Source of the DNA: Cardiocondyla obscurior
Taxonomy: Eukaryota > Arthropoda > Insecta > Hymenoptera > Formicidae
Length of the DNA stretch: 64,000 nt
Direction of reading: 5' to 3'
NCBI RefSeq assembly: GCF_019399895.1
Contig: NC_091864.1
Coordinates: 1,528,001-1,592,000 of the forward strand
The notes under the pieces: model-generated
Told to the model about the DNA's origin: nothing
The model's input: the letters and a program-made list of their open reading frames with translations, nothing else
The model's database searches: none
Program-made: the position numbers and the translations under genes
Shown: in pieces, positions 1 to 13,076 of the stretch
Layout of the letters: every line of letters starts with the position of its first letter
How positions within the stretch are numbered: the stretch's first letter is position 1

Positions 1-160
1 GAGCTGCAGAGAGATACTTTCCAGTGATGGTCGGTTAATCTGGATTTCCAATAGCTCCTTTCGAGGTGAGGATTTCCGGACGACTGGCTATCATGGATCG
101 TAGGACAATGCACTGCGGATCCTTGGATAATAGGCCGCAAATAATTTGCACGCAGAATGA

Positions 161-586
161 GACTTTAGGATTTCGCTGATTGACTCTTTATAATCTGTGC
201 GTTAATCGCTGAAGAATTTTCATCCTTGCGACACCTCTTGCATACGGAACGCTCGACGGCGTGCTTTTAATAACGATTAAAAGAATCGTGATCCGTCCGT
301 GTAAAAACGTTGTTACTTAAAAATCTCCGGAAAATAAAAGTGAAAGTCACCGGTGAAAAGAAATGGAAGAGCATTTCTGCGAGCACGTTTCCTAATTAAT
401 TCTTTCCGATTTTTATTTAACTAGAAGGAGCCATACGCGCGTTATGTATCGAAAATAAAAATCATGCGACTCACCAATCTGCATGGCAGCGGATAGTCCG
501 CGGTACTCCCGTAAAAAAATTTTAATATAAAAGAATAACGCCCGAATACTTTTTGAAACTTCCGAGGCGACCGACGAACCGGCTGC
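161..586 (-). repeat. Duplicated exon-bearing unit, copy 1 (internally deleted)
   Basis: Positions 161-492 match 916-1247 closely at a constant offset of 755 bases. Positions 492-586 match 1532-1626 at an offset of 1040. Copy 1 therefore lacks about 285 bases present in copy 2, with the junction at the shared GCGGATAGTCC-like sequence. On the minus strand it keeps the 3' end of a microexon (475-492) followed by a consensus-like donor GTGAGT (469-474). The upstream acceptor and the longer exon-like segment seen in copy 2 are gone. It is probably a broken duplicate. The sequence shows the duplication; the exon interpretation is inferred. Confidence 0.8.
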
Positions 587-1229
587 TATTTTATGTCATG
601 GTTATTTACGAAATTATCGTAGTTATATTTTATTTAATTTTGCGTATATGTTTTAAAAGTAAAAAGAGTAAGTTACATGAAAGAACTTTTGTAATAGAAC
701 CCAGGTTGATTCACAGCCAGGCGCAATGCAGCGCTAAGTCTCGCTTACCTTTGAAAGTGCCTCTCAATAATCTCGAGAGCCCGCCGCAAAGTGGTCTACG
801 CTCTTGCGGAGGCGCCATATGATTTTTCGGATTAATGGTCGATAGGTCCAATCGCGCGTTAAGTGCGTGGAATTTAAAAGAGCTCGGCGATAAAGGCGGC
901 CGTTTCTTTCACAACGACTTTAGGATTTTGCCGATTGACTCTTTATAATCTGTGCGTTAATCGCTGAAACGTTTTCATCCTTGCGACACCTCTTGCGTAC
1001 GGAACTCTCGACGGCGTGCTTTTAATAACGATTAAAAGAATCTTGATCCGTCCGCGTAAAAACGTTGTTACTTAAAAATCCCCGGGAAGTAAAAGTGAAA
1101 GTCACCGGTGAAAAGAAATGGAAGAGCATTTCTGCGAGCACGTTTCCTAATTATTTCTCTCCGGTTTTTATTTAACTAGAAGGTACTATACGGGTGCTAC
1201 GTATCGAAAATAAAAATCATGCGACTTAC

Positions 1230-1269
1230 CAATCTGCACAGCAGCGGAGTTGAAGAATTCTGCCGGTGA
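1230..1269 (-). other. Candidate 40-bp microexon (or pseudoexon)
   Basis: On the minus strand this 40-base segment is preceded by TTTTTATGTTACAG, a good 3' splice site, and followed by GTAAGTCGC, a strong 5' splice site. A near-identical segment with the same flanks lies at 44600-44639. Retention of both splice signals while the spacers diverge argues for an exon. The segment is 13 codons plus one base; one frame reads SPAEFFNSAAVQI-like here and SPAEIFNSAAVQI in the distant copy. No transcript evidence is available, so coding status is unknown. Confidence 0.4.
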
Positions 1270-1386
1270 CTGTAACATAAAAAGAAAAATATTAATGTAG
1301 ACATGTATATTAATTTTAAAAATTAATAAAAAAAAAGGTTAAAGTCTTTATTTAATAAAGATTTTATAAAAGAAATTTATGCTCAC

Positions 1387-1480
1387 CTAAGAGTTGCTCC
1401 GCCGATGCAGGATGCCTATCCGAGGCCTGCTCCTCCTCTCAGATGGGACGTGTCGAGTCATCCTTCCGCGCACTGGACAC
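1387..1480 (-). pseudogene. Exon-like segment with in-frame stop, copy near left end
   Basis: This minus-strand segment is homologous to the open exon-like segment at 45156-45264 and very similar to 44734-44830. It ends at a donor GTGAGC (1381-1386). In the frame that is open at 45156-45264, this copy reads HLRGGAGLG and then meets TAG. The same TAG is present in the 44.7-kb copy, so the two closed copies share an ancestor that had already lost the frame. Its upstream boundary is unclear: I see no convincing polypyrimidine acceptor. It is most likely a duplicated pseudoexon, or it terminates an alternative transcript. Confidence 0.35.
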
Positions 1481-1704
1481 TCGCGAACGCGCCCGATTAA
1501 TTACTGTCACAATTTATTAATTAATTCGCACGATAGTCCACGCCACTCCCGTAAAAAAAATTTTAATATAAAAGAATAACGCCCGAATACTTTGTGAAAC
1601 TCCCGAGGCGACCGACGAACCGGCTGCGGTTCGTATTCGTATATATAATTTCGGCGTGCGACACTTTTCGGCGGAGTGCTCCTCTGGATTTTCATCTGAA
1701 ACAA

Positions 1705-4700
1705 AAAAAGTTATATTTTGTTAGTAAAAATAATGAAAATTAAACATGTTCGAGGAAATTGTTGACCGAGCGTTAAAATTTGCAATTAACGTTTTGAACG
1801 TTCTCGAGTATAAATACATGATATTTCGCCTCTTGGATATTCATATCGACTATTCATCTCGCGTATTTGAGATGTCGCTCAGCTGCGTTTATAACTCGTC
1901 TTGCCCCCCCGTATGTCTAAAAAGTCGCATAACTCCGCTGCAACTGATATTACCTAGCAGTTTGCGCGAACGTATCCCGTCACGCTTGTCAGGTACGCTA
2001 AAGGATCGCTTCCTAGATCTCCTTAGATTTCCCCTGCCTGTGAAATTCGCAGTCTAGCACTCGCGCAGGTGCGTCGCTTTGTCGGTGAGAAACGACGGCC
2101 CGTTTTCCCCCGATGATATTTCGCCGACAAAAGCGGGAATATTGTGCCGCTGATACGCCCATTATTGCCTCCATTAGTCGTTAATATATGCAAAATATCT
2201 TTATTATTATCGGAACGGCCTCGCACGGTAAAACGAGTTCATGTAGATTCACGTTTCACGATCCGAGCTCTAACAGCGAAATAGTTCTCTCCAATTTATC
2301 AATTATTTACTGATACTTCTACTTTGCGAGAAAGAAAAGTTCACAAATTTTTTTGAGAACAAAACCATTTTAAAGTTTCTTTTATTTTTTACAATTTTAT
2401 ATTTTATTAATTATAATTGGTATTTCGACGATGTGATTTTGTTTATTTTCGGAAGTTTTATAATGATAACGGGATAAAAAAAAATGAAACGTAGGGAAAT
2501 AGTGCTAATTTGAATGGTGAGCTGGTCGTGAACTCAACGATCCTCCTCGCGTTAACGATACGAATCGGCAGTTCGAGACGCCGTGGCTCGGATATCGCAA
2601 GCGACGTCAGCTCCGATCGCGTTAAGGCTCGTCCGCCCTTAATTATTTCGTGCCGGTCGCTTATCTCGTCGCGGGGGCAATTTAACGGGTTCCGCGCTCG
2701 TATTATCCGTATCTCGTGCATGCTTTTCGAGCGTACGCGCTGCCGCCGCCGATTTAAATCCCTTTCGACGACTCGATCGCGCGCGGGCACGAACGAGTCC
2801 ATAATCTACGGATATATTTCACGGCCGACGTGTACGCGAGCGGGTTGCTCAAGCGGGATTATCCCCTTTCATGGCCCAATGAGACGAGATTTTAATTAAG
2901 CCGTGACACTTAACGCTAACGCGCCATCATAGTAATTTGCTCTTATCCGCGCGTTGCGGGTGGTGCTACCGTGAGACTTGACGACGCCTTCTGGCGAAAT
3001 CTTTCAAGATTTTTCAAGGATTTATATTTTTATCGAGCGAGCTTAGTACATTGTACGATTAGTAAAACCGCTAATTTCTATCAGTTAGTCGAATTGCTTT
3101 TCTCGTAAAATAAAATATAAAAAAACCGAGTAAAAGCGTGAATGAGGCTTCCGGTTGGAAATCATTTTCCTCTCGCACGTCTGAGATATTTGCGGCGATG
3201 TTGCTGTCCTCCTACGTGCAGCTCTGTAGAAACAAACGTCTTCCTTCCTCCGTACGCGCCATTAGCGGCACATTGTCACGGCGCCGCACAATGCAACCGC
3301 ATCCTTTCGCAATCGAATCCCATCACTTTAACGTCCTCGCTACTCTCGCGTCGCGCGTGAATCACGCGTCGTGAAGATCTTACCAACGTTATAAATCCCG
3401 ACTAAATCCCGCGGATCTTCATTGCAATCACGGGAATGCTCGCGAAAGATCAAAGCGTTAATATTGACCGTAAATATATTTAGCAAATCGCCAAGACTTT
3501 ACTTTAGCGCCATGTGAAATTTTTCACCGCAGACCGCGAACGAAAAGCAATCACGAGCACGCCGCAGTGGGAAATAAAAATCGGTGAAAGCCCTTAAAAA
3601 TGTATCTTCTCCCCGTCGACCGCATCTCGCGAGATTGGCGGTCTATCGTCGCCGTGCGCGGCCGATTATTGTCTCGTCAAAGCACAAACGACCGCACCGC
3701 CCGCACGTTGCAATTTGCATGAACAAGCGGCTGACAATTTTAATAGTCCCCTTTCCCCGTTTCTTGAAAATTACACATTTTCCTCCGGAGTTACACGTCT
3801 CGCTGTCCCTGTAATTATCCCCGTGTACGCTTACGTATAACTTTATTTACGCACTAATCAACTACACGAGTAATTACGTTATGATTTAAATATCAAACTT
3901 ATCGTTTTTTTTTTTCTTTTTTTTTCCCCCCCCAAACTGTTGCGCTCTTTTTGATATGTGCTTGTTCAAGTAGCCGATCGATAATTAACGTTTTCGAAAT
4001 AGTCTTAAATAACTCGGCGGAAATCGAACCGCGATCGATTGGGCCTTTAATAAACAATTATGCACGCTCGTCCTCGCGAGTTACACAAATAATTAGCGTT
4101 CCCACGTATCCGCGTCGCGATCTCCGCCCGTCGGATTACACGCGTTACGGCGGCCTCGTAAAATATGCGGGACGCAGCGTACGTCGTGCATGTATTAAAA
4201 GCCGCATTACGAGGCGGCGTCTTAACTAATCGGAGTTATGGTAGCCGGGCCGCTCCTCATTTCGATGCATGCAACACCGTGATTTGCGAGAGCACGCCGT
4301 GTAATCGGCAGACCCTCTTCCCCTGCAGCATCCCGCGCTCGCCTTCCCATTATCGTCACGCTCCGATCTCGCCGCTCGTTCCTCTTCAACGGCGAGACAA
4401 TTCCCGTGCTCGCGACCGACGAGAATCACGCGAGCGAATTAAACACGGAGGGATTTACTTCCTCGGTTATGCTAATCTTCAAACGCATTTATAGACGAGG
4501 TTTATAGAGAACGCGCGCGCGCTCTTGTAATTGCTTTGTCTAAATCTAGACGCGGCCTACTTTGTTGCTCGATTGCAGGAGGCTTATAAAATTTAAAGGC
4601 GTATTAATTACACCCGCTAGTCGTCTATCCAGCCAGACGGCCTGGACGTCCGTCGTTAAATTCTACGAGCGCGCGTAGTCAATTCGAGATTAGATAATGC

Positions 4701-4727
4701 CTTCGCCCGTCGCGTCCGACGTTTCTT

Positions 4728-4759
<32 letters not shown>

Positions 4760-7700
4760 GAACGACTTTTCTGAGCGGAAAACCCTGATGCCGATCGTTA
4801 TCGGGGGCAGAAAGAGAGTAAAGGGAACCTCTCTTTGCCGAATGCAATAAACGCGGCCGGTGAACCATCTACGGGCAAGGGAACGCGGCGCACGCGTGGC
4901 CAATAAGGCACCGCGGTTCTAAAGATTCCACCGATTATTACTTGGCGCGTTTTATGGGCCGCCGTATATAGCCGGTTACGGCCAGCACGCTTGGAAACCA
5001 CGTACGTGCGCGACGGTGCCCCGATGTGCAAATCCACTCCCCGTGATAAAGTGCCCCATCGCTCCCCGGCGCCTGCAGCGAGCAACGAGAGGACGGCGAT
5101 CTCTTGAACCTCGAGTTGATACTTTTCGGGGGCACCTCGCACTGGCGATAGGGTGTTGACAAGAACATCCCGCGAGTCTCTTACACGTTTATCACACGTA
5201 ATAAATATCGGCGATAAAAATCCCTGGCACCCTCAGGTGCGCCGCATTCAATGTGGAAAAATGATGCATTATATTCCGTCGTTTTGTTTGGCGTAATAAA
5301 ATATTATTTTCTAATATTACTTTCCGTATCGTCCGTTGACTGTATCGAGGAAAATCGCGTCCGACGATGGACGGAACACCTCGAGGAGGTAATTCATATC
5401 GTAGTTATTTTCAAAGTTAAAATAAGAGTCGCTTTTGTAATTATGTAACTGGTAGGAGCTAATTCTTTTATTCATTGTTTATTACGTGCGATAAGTGGAA
5501 ATCGTTTGGATTTACGCTGTTTTCGTAATGGGCTGAGATACTGCCGGCGAGATTTACGTTTCTTCGCCGATCGTACAGCGAGATAACGATCTCGAGCGCC
5601 GCGGCGTATCTGATCGCGCTCTGTGTGGCTTCTCGAACGCCTTCTGTAATTGATTCCTATACGTTTCGCAGATTTACGTTGATCGTCGGTAGTACCGCGC
5701 GGAACTTGTCCCCGGCAGTGTAATTATTACGTTTCTCATTACGCTAAATCACCGCGGCGCGCGCTTCTAATTACCTACCGCGACGATCGCGAGATGCGGG
5801 GATAGAAGTTCACGAAGAGAAACGCGTTTCCCCCGCCGCGTCGAGCGGCGTGTGGGCGAAATTTACACGCGTGTTATACATGCACGCGGCACAATCAGCG
5901 CACAATGTTCGCGATAAAATTCCCGAGGACGTATTCCAGCACCGGGAATAACGGCGCTGGCACGTGTCGTTTTCAAATAAAGTTTAAGACAACTATTCAA
6001 GTTATGAATCGTGAAAAAGAAAAAGATAAAATAAAAAGATTCACAATGCGTTTTGATAAAGTGAAATAAACTAAACCGTTTGCTTAAAAGCTCAGTGGCG
6101 CCGGCTTTTTTCTTCCCGTTATATATTTTTTTTTCTGCAGAACTCGCGGCTTGCGAAAAATCGTTTTTTTCCACGTGTTTCAACGTATTTCCTTTTTCGA
6201 TGTACACTCACCGTCAGGAATGGCGTTTGTGGTGCCGCGACGGCGGCTAGCGTACGTGATCTTGGCGTGGAGTGCGTCGAATCTCACACGAAGCGCGCGC
6301 GTAGATGTGCCATAGAGCGCCGGTCACCGAGGGCTGAGGGGAAAATTACGTACGCCAGCCGCCATCGCCGCTCGCCGCAGGAAATGCCATATCTGCATCT
6401 CACTGTATCTATTTTAATTAATCCATTTGGCTCGCGCGGGATGGACAATAATTGCAGAATCGATTACAAGCGATACGTACCGTTAATTAATAATCCGCCG
6501 ATAATTCCGATTTTATTGGGAACTCACGGTCGGCGTCGCCCCGCTCGCGGCATCGACGGTGTCATTATCAAAGCACGCCTCGTATCGGCGCGCACCCGCG
6601 GGGATTATTCCTGGCCGGGAGTATCTTAGTACGTAGCCCTTTCGCAATCGGACGCAAGTTGCACGTATTAATAATAAACTATCTCGTCGGTGTGCGATAA
6701 ATTACACTCCGCGCGGCACCTACGATATCGACACTTTGGAATAACCAATATCGTTCTGCGTCGCTCGGAGGAGAGAGGATAAATCTTCGGTATCGCGGCA
6801 TACATCGCGTCTCCCTGCCGCCACGGGAAGAGACACGACTCTCCAAGCCGTTCTCGCTCCGACGCATTGAATTATTCTCGACGTGGCGCGACCAGCTATC
6901 GGCCATTATTGCATTCGCGTCTCGCGCGGTCCCCGACACGGCCCTCGGATACAAGCCGCGTCGCGTATTAACGACAAATTGTCCCATCTCGCGGCGTAAA
7001 TCGCGCCACGCCGAAAAGTCACGAAGGCCCCGCAGTTTTATCGGGATATTTCAAAAACGACGTCACACGCCGGGCGCGTTATCGCGGCTCGCTCGAGCAG
7101 CGCGAAGGGAAAACGGAGGAGTCCCGGAGGCGTCGCGATTGCCGAATATGTTCCTCCCGGGGTCCGAATACGCGAATCCCGCTTTCCTTCCTTTGCCTTC
7201 TCTTACGAGAACGGCCGCGGTCGTTGTCGAATTGTCTCCGCCCGAGATAAGAGGCCGATACGTCGCCGGGAAGTTACAGATAAAAGAAGCCGGGACATCG
7301 TACGAGGCGCGGCTCATGTACGGGCGAGCCTTAAATTGGTTTTACAAATTTATCGTCTCGTTTCCCCGCGCGACCCCCGCGAAAACCACGGAAAAGGTTC
7401 GCCCGGTTTCCTAGAAAAGGGTAATTCCCCGCGTCGTCGCGCCATCGAGATAGGAAAAATTTACGGCGCGATCGCCCGCCGATACCGTGAAGGAAGATTC
7501 GATTGCGGTTGCATAGTATTTTACATAAGATCCGTGCGTTATTGATGACCGCGAAACTTTAATGATTCCCGGGAACCGAAATAACGTTCTCGAAAATATT
7601 TTGCGCGACGACGAAGGGCCGAGAAATTTTACAATCGTGTCGGCGAGAAGTATCTTACACCTCCGGCCGAATATCCGGGCGATCGATGCGAACGTTCGTT

Positions 7701-8780
7701 GTCGCGCGTGCAAAATTTGCGAATCTTTATTGACGATAAAGTTAGATTATTCCCGTGCCCTCGCGTGTTGTATTATTTTCCGCGACGAGGGCGAGAGCTC
7801 GGTTCAATCAAGGCGGAAAATTTTTGGAAACCGGCTCTTTACGATCGATTAAGCTGAGAATTTAATGCCGCGCTCGTCGAATATTCTAACCCCTGCACAT
7901 TATTAATGTTTTCGACCGTTTTATGAATTCAGACAACCTACAAGCGTTATAACATATCTGTATTTCAGCGACAAAACTTCAATTTACTTATTTCATTGGT
8001 CATGTTCCGTACTTTATTTTATTTTATTTTTTATCTTTTATCCCTGCGATTCAAAATGACGTGGGTCCGTCAATATCGTCATTTTATTTCTTATTTTTGC
8101 GACGTGGGCTCTTGCGATTGTGAGGAAATAAATCTGTTACGAACTGCGGCTGTAATAAAAGTGCGATGCGTGCGTTTACGGCGTGCGGAATAATAAATTA
8201 ACAAATCGAGAAAGCGTAAGCGCTCGGACTGACGATCACCGGGATCCTTTCCGCGGCGAGCATTTATTAGGCGCGAAACGACGGCACTCCTCGGAAATTA
8301 ATGGCGTATCCGGCGCGGGACCCTCGGATATAAAATATTTCGGACGGGGGGAGGACTTCGTCGTTAACGCGCCGCTACCTAGAACTGGCCTATCTCGTTA
8401 GCGAACCGAATCGTTAAGATCTCCGGGACGTCGTCGCGCGATTCCACTCGGTTTTTATCCAATTAGATAATCGATATCTCTTGCGTCCCGCGTGAGCTTT
8501 CGATACCAATCTCTCGGCACGGCCGAGGCCTCCGATGGCACATGGGTCGCAAAGGCAATCGCATACTTAATTCTCAGTTAAATCACACGAATCACGTCGG
8601 CGGAATCAGATAGAGCGAAATCTCAGCGGCAGATTTTCTTGAAATTTATCTTACGGAGAAACCCGTTTTTGTAATTGCTTCTTTTTATACGTGGCAAACG
8701 TGCTATTGAAATACTTTCGGCTTCGCCAAAAGATTCTCGCTTTCTCAAGGCGGGGCAAAAAGTAGCGTTTCAAGAGACGG
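1705..8780. other. Unique non-coding sequence, no gene recognised
   Basis: I see no conserved protein domain, RNA gene or transposon terminus here. Open frames of 60-120 codons occur on both strands and overlap each other, as expected in CpG-rich non-coding DNA. Local features are a T/C tract at 3905-3933 and a run of about 28 T at 4729-4756. The block is most simply intergenic or intronic. Confidence 0.5.
4729..4756. repeat. Poly-T tract
   Basis: About 28 uninterrupted T residues, following a short TTTCTTC lead-in. It could be a simple microsatellite or the reverse-strand poly-A tail of an old retroposed copy. I see no target duplication around it. Confidence 0.9.
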
Positions 8781-8814
8781 GAAAGAAAGAGAGAAAGAGA
8801 GAGAGAAAAAAAAA
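8781..8814. repeat. GA-rich simple repeat ending in poly-A
   Basis: GAAAGAAAGAGAG-type purine repeat followed by a short A run. It is a simple sequence repeat with no other visible role. Confidence 0.85.
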
Positions 8815-10408
8815 CGGTGAATCGTCGTATTACTTTATCACAATTTTTTTGTTAAAGCCTATATTGTATGATTCTCGCCGTATACCGAATAATCCAAAAG
8901 AGCGTCTTTCTTCGCAATTTAGCGCACGGTACTAGCAACGTGTATATCATATATTGCCATCCCGAACGGCCGTAATCTCGAGATTGATACGCGATCACGA
9001 TGTCGGATCGGCGTCTGATCGGCCCGTCCGGCAACCGTCGGCCAATGCTGGTTAGCTTATTTATAGGGCAGTAAAAATTTAAATAAATTTCCCAGCGCGA
9101 GCGACGAGAGGCTCGGCCGTCCTATCCAAAGGGTTGCTTATTCATTCACTTAATACAGCCCGCGTTCCCTCCCCCTTTGCATATCTACGTCGGCCCCCGG
9201 CAGTCATTATTCGATTTTCGGCGGAGTTTTACCGCCTCGCTCACGGCGGACTACGAGAGCCGTCTCTCGGGACCGACGACCGTCCACGGAGGCGCGGCAG
9301 TAAATTTTCACCCTTCCCACTCGGGCTGTAAATTTACCTTCGCCCTTCAATAGGGCCAACGGAAGGAGCGGCTCGCAACCTCGAGAGTCACGGGCCGTTC
9401 TTCTCCCGCCGCTTTCGCGACCGCTTTGCGCCTCCGTTTTATTAGTTTTCGTCGCGATGGCGATCGCGCCGCGATGGTGGCGATGACGATCGCTCCTGGT
9501 TATAGTAGTAGTGGCCGATCGCGACGGTGGTGGTGGTCAGGTCCGGTGGAGGCGATATGGGGACGAAGATCCCGGTGACGCGGCTGTTGGTAGGTAGTGG
9601 TGACGGGACCGTGGTGGTGGAGTGTTCTCACGGGGAAAAGGAGACCACGTGGTGGTAGGAGACGCGTCCCCGAGGCAAGGCTGTCGTTTGGGCGTGGACA
9701 ATATTTATGTTGAATTCTTTCGGGATCTCCCCCTTTCTCTCCCCACTCGAATATACTTTTTTGCACTCCGACGGACACGAAGTCGCCCGCAAAACGATTC
9801 CACTCGCGTCTCTTTCTCTCTCTCTTTTTCCGTCCTCTCCACTCTTCTTGCTCCGCGTCTTAAAAATGCCTTCTCCTTTGCATTTATTAGACAAACATTT
9901 TCACTTTTCGATCTGGTCCGGCTGGATTTATATCAATGCAAAAAAGTTCGATCTCGCCGTCGCACCCCTCGCGATCATTAACGACAGATTAAGATAAGAC
10001 ATGTCAGCAAATCGCTTTCTATAATTGTTTTATTACTGCGTATCGGTATACTATGTTATATTAATGGAAATGTAAGGAACTTTCTACTTTATTATTTTAT
10101 TAATGTATTATTAAAAAATAGATCATATTTTCTATGTAACGTGATCTGCGCGAGACTTTCACCCGAGTCACAGAATCACGCGGTTAGGTGTTCGCGACGA
10201 CGGAATAATTCAGCAGAAAGGTGGCAGGACGAGATCGGGACGACGGCTGGGAATCTATCCACGGGAAGAGAGGGAGCCGTGTCCGCGGGCAAGGCTGCAA
10301 ACTCGGTGCCTGGGCGTGGACAATATTTATGTCGCGAATTCTTTGAGGTGTCCCTCTCCTCCTGCCACGCTTTCCTTTTTCACGAGATCCCGCCGAGGAA
10401 CTCCGAGG
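8815..10408. other. Non-coding sequence with GGT-rich patch and an old local duplication
   Basis: Positions 9475-9660 hold interrupted GGT/GAT-type repeats, such as GACGGTGGTGGTGG and CCGTGGTGGTGG. Positions 9661-9725 and 10276-10347 are similar: both carry GTCC, then GGCAAGGCTG, then GGGCGTGGACAATATTTAT, then GAATTCTTT. This is an old duplication with small indels. No coding gene is recognised. Confidence 0.6.
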
Positions 10409-10731
10409 AAATCCTATACAGATAGGTAGGTCTTAGGGAGATAAATAAAAAAGTTACTTAACATTTTGTAAAATTCTCAATTGTTATTGAGAAAAAAATT
10501 AATTTGTCTAGCGCAAGAGCGACAAGGAAGCTGCGAGCGAGTGAGCGCGATAGGCGCCAATCGCCTGTCGCGCTCACTCACCTATAGCTTCCTTGTCCTC
10601 TTGCGCTAGACAAATTAAATTTTTTTTCAATAAGTATTGAAAATTTTTCAAAACGTTAAAGAATTTTTTTATTTATCTCCCTAAGACCTACCTATCTGTA
10701 TAGGATTTTACACATGGGCTGAGACACCCTG
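10409..10731. mobile_element. Foldback MITE, subfamily A, left end missing
   Basis: A large palindrome whose arms meet at a GC-rich apex around 10560. The right end is GGGCTGAGACACCCTG followed by TA (10732-10733), matching the termini of the copies at 13286-13637 and 23786-24136. The left terminus, about 24 bases beginning CAGGGTGTC, is absent: similarity starts at AAATCCTATACAG. The apex (10545-10574) is inverted relative to the other two A copies. The TA flank and CAGGGTG end suggest a Tc1/mariner-type non-autonomous element, which is inference. There is no transposase. Confidence 0.9.
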
Positions 10732-11821
10732 TATAGATATATAAAATAATTGTAAATGTAAAATCCTCTTAGCAAATATCTCGCTCGGCCGGTGGCAAAA
10801 GCGTCAACTGCATTACCTCTTGCAGAAGACTGCATTGCGAGCAGTGGGTAGACTGACATTTACTGGCAGCCCGACGTTAATCGGGTTCAATACGCCCTCG
10901 TGCAGCGATAACCCGTTTTCCCGCGTCTCGCCCGCGTGCGTCTTTCCGCCGCCGTATCGTGAGAAATGTGCAACAACGAGGAAAGAACGTCAATAACTTA
11001 TTTGTCGCGATCTTATAATATTCTCGGTAATAAAAAAAATAATAAATTCTAAATTAAAAAAAAAAAAAAAAATGCTAGTTTAAATCCTCTCCCTGATAAT
11101 TTACGGCATGGATTATTTAATGACTGTGTAAATCAGTATTCCGTTTTGAATAATATGATTACAGATCATGTACATACATCTATAATTTTCGAAGTCTCTG
11201 CAATATTAATTGCGATAATTATCGCAGTTAATTATTCACATCGAGTGAAATCGACTAAGTACTGAAAATAGGACCGTGTATTGACGGATTATAAAATAAA
11301 TATTTACCGCCCGATGCAATTTGATGCAATTTCTGTGCGTAATTACAATATTGTAAAATCATTACGCGCCACGAAGTATTTAATTAAAAAAAAAGAATAG
11401 ATGAAACTTTCGGAGCTATTGGATAATTAAATTGGGGCATAATGAAAAATCGCTCGTCGGCCGAGGGAGTTTGCGATCTCTTCTATTCTATTTATACATA
11501 AAATATTAGGAGAACTTTAATTAGGTGTTGCCGCGAAGCACCTAATTAAGAAGTCGCCAAGAATTGGATTGTCAGCGGCTCAGGTTTTAGATGATTCTTT
11601 CCGAGTCCGACGAGCTTGCTAAAAGGAAACCGGCAGTTTCACTCGTGATTCAATCTCTTTTCATCTATGGTCTTCGCATTACAGGCATGCCAAATACTTT
11701 TTTTTTAAATAATTAAAATATTATCGATTGTGGTGGTAACTCGGCTTCGACACTGCTCAAGCAGCGATTATGCCACGTACAATTTTTCTTCGCTCTCTGT
11801 AACACCTTCCATCCACTCATC

Positions 11822-11859
<38 letters not shown>

Positions 11860-13076
11860 CTCTCTATCTCTCTTTGCCATCGTCTTGGCTTCTTCTGCAT
11901 ATCTCCGCAATCCTTTCGCTGGCCTTGTACTTACATCCCGAGAAGTAATATTCTCCGACCTCTCGCAGGTCCGAGAAGAGCTCTTTTAAATTTTAATTAC
12001 TATCTCTCAGAGACTTTTATGTTACACCGCGTATCCACAATTGTTTCAGCACTTTTCTTTTTTTCGCACGGCGCGCATTTACGTCCGAGAGATTAAAATC
12101 GCAGATTCTCAAAAGAAAAATTGCCACTCCTCGCAAGAACTTTTTATTATATTTTATAATTAATTAAATTCATGCACTTAGCGACGCGTAAAAAAAAAAA
12201 AAAATGTTATGGGGCTGAATTTATCGCGCCTCAATTTAACTACGGGCGCTCTTATTTTTTTGGTATACTCGCGGAAACTCGCAGTTAGTGTTAACGTGAC
12301 GAAATGAAAATTATCGCAAGAGACAATTAAAATTTTCCCGTTACGTCGCGGATAAGCGAAGAGCAAGGTGGCGAAACGGAAAGGTACGGCGCCCTGGCGC
12401 AAGATCATCGATCACGTCGCAAAGGGAACTACAGAACCCCTTCTGGTTTCATCTACCGCTCTCTCGCTCATTGTCAGACAATTTCTCGGGTCTCGCGACG
12501 ACCGCAGAAAGGCACGCTGAAATGGATGGCTTGACAGTGACGAGTCATTTGGATTCCCTTAACAGCTGAACCAAGCTTTCTTCCAATCCGTTCCGTCTGA
12601 TTTGATCAAAGCGAAAGGTCCTTTTTCGAAACTGTCGCGGACGTGACATATTAATGCAAACGGAAAGCTCGAAATATAAATGGGAATTTAATCGATTTCA
12701 ATTGCAAAAAAAATTTACCGAACGCGCTGCTCCCCTGGAAAATTATAAACACGCCAGACGCTCGTTCGAGCGAAGATATTAAATATGATTCCGAGGTTCG
12801 GACGGACTTAATCGGTCGTTGAAATAATCTTTTCCGCGCAACTACCAGAGCTGCATGATTATAGATAGCATTTAGTAGCGAGTTGGCGGCGAAGTGGGGC
12901 CAGTGAACAAGTACACGGTCCGTTGAACTAATCTGAGGATAAGTTAGGCTAGGTTAAACTACACGAGACCGCGCTGCTACTATTAACTGAGCCGGGTTAG
13001 AATCCTACAGTTCCGCTAAAAGTTTCCCAAGGCAAGGTCTCCGCTAGATATTCCTCGCCTCCTTCTTGTACTTGTC
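10732..13076. other. Non-coding sequence with simple repeats
   Basis: AT-rich in 11030-11440, with an A run at 11056-11072. A (CT)n microsatellite lies at about 11823-11876 and an A run near 12189. A stretch near 12943-12955 contains two TAGG-type words but is not an array. No gene or transposon end is recognised. Confidence 0.5.
11823..11876. repeat. (CT)n microsatellite
   Basis: An almost uninterrupted CT repeat with T-rich and TATC interruptions at its right side. It is read as low-complexity serine/leucine codons in open frames, which are not genes. Confidence 0.95.

Larger units (their letters stand above)
916..1700 (-). repeat. Duplicated exon-bearing unit, copy 2
   Basis: This is the fuller version of the unit at 161-586 and is also similar, over most of 1217-1700, to 44585-45045 about 43 kb away. 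Read on the minus strand it holds, in order: a T-rich acceptor ending TTTCAG (1696-1700 side); a segment similar to 44890-45038; an exon-like segment ending CTCTTAG before donor GTGAGC (1381-1386); and a 40-bp microexon (1230-1269) with its own acceptor and donor. It may be a duplicated exon group of a minus-strand gene or a dispersed repeat. I recognise no protein family. Confidence 0.75.

Noticed and set aside
10877..10893. GGGTTCAATACGCC resembling a tRNA B box
   Set aside because: No A box at the right distance and no cloverleaf, so not a tRNA gene.
12943..12958. TTAGGCTAGGTTA resembling the insect telomere repeat TTAGG
   Set aside because: Only two imperfect units and no array, so it is chance rather than an interstitial telomere.
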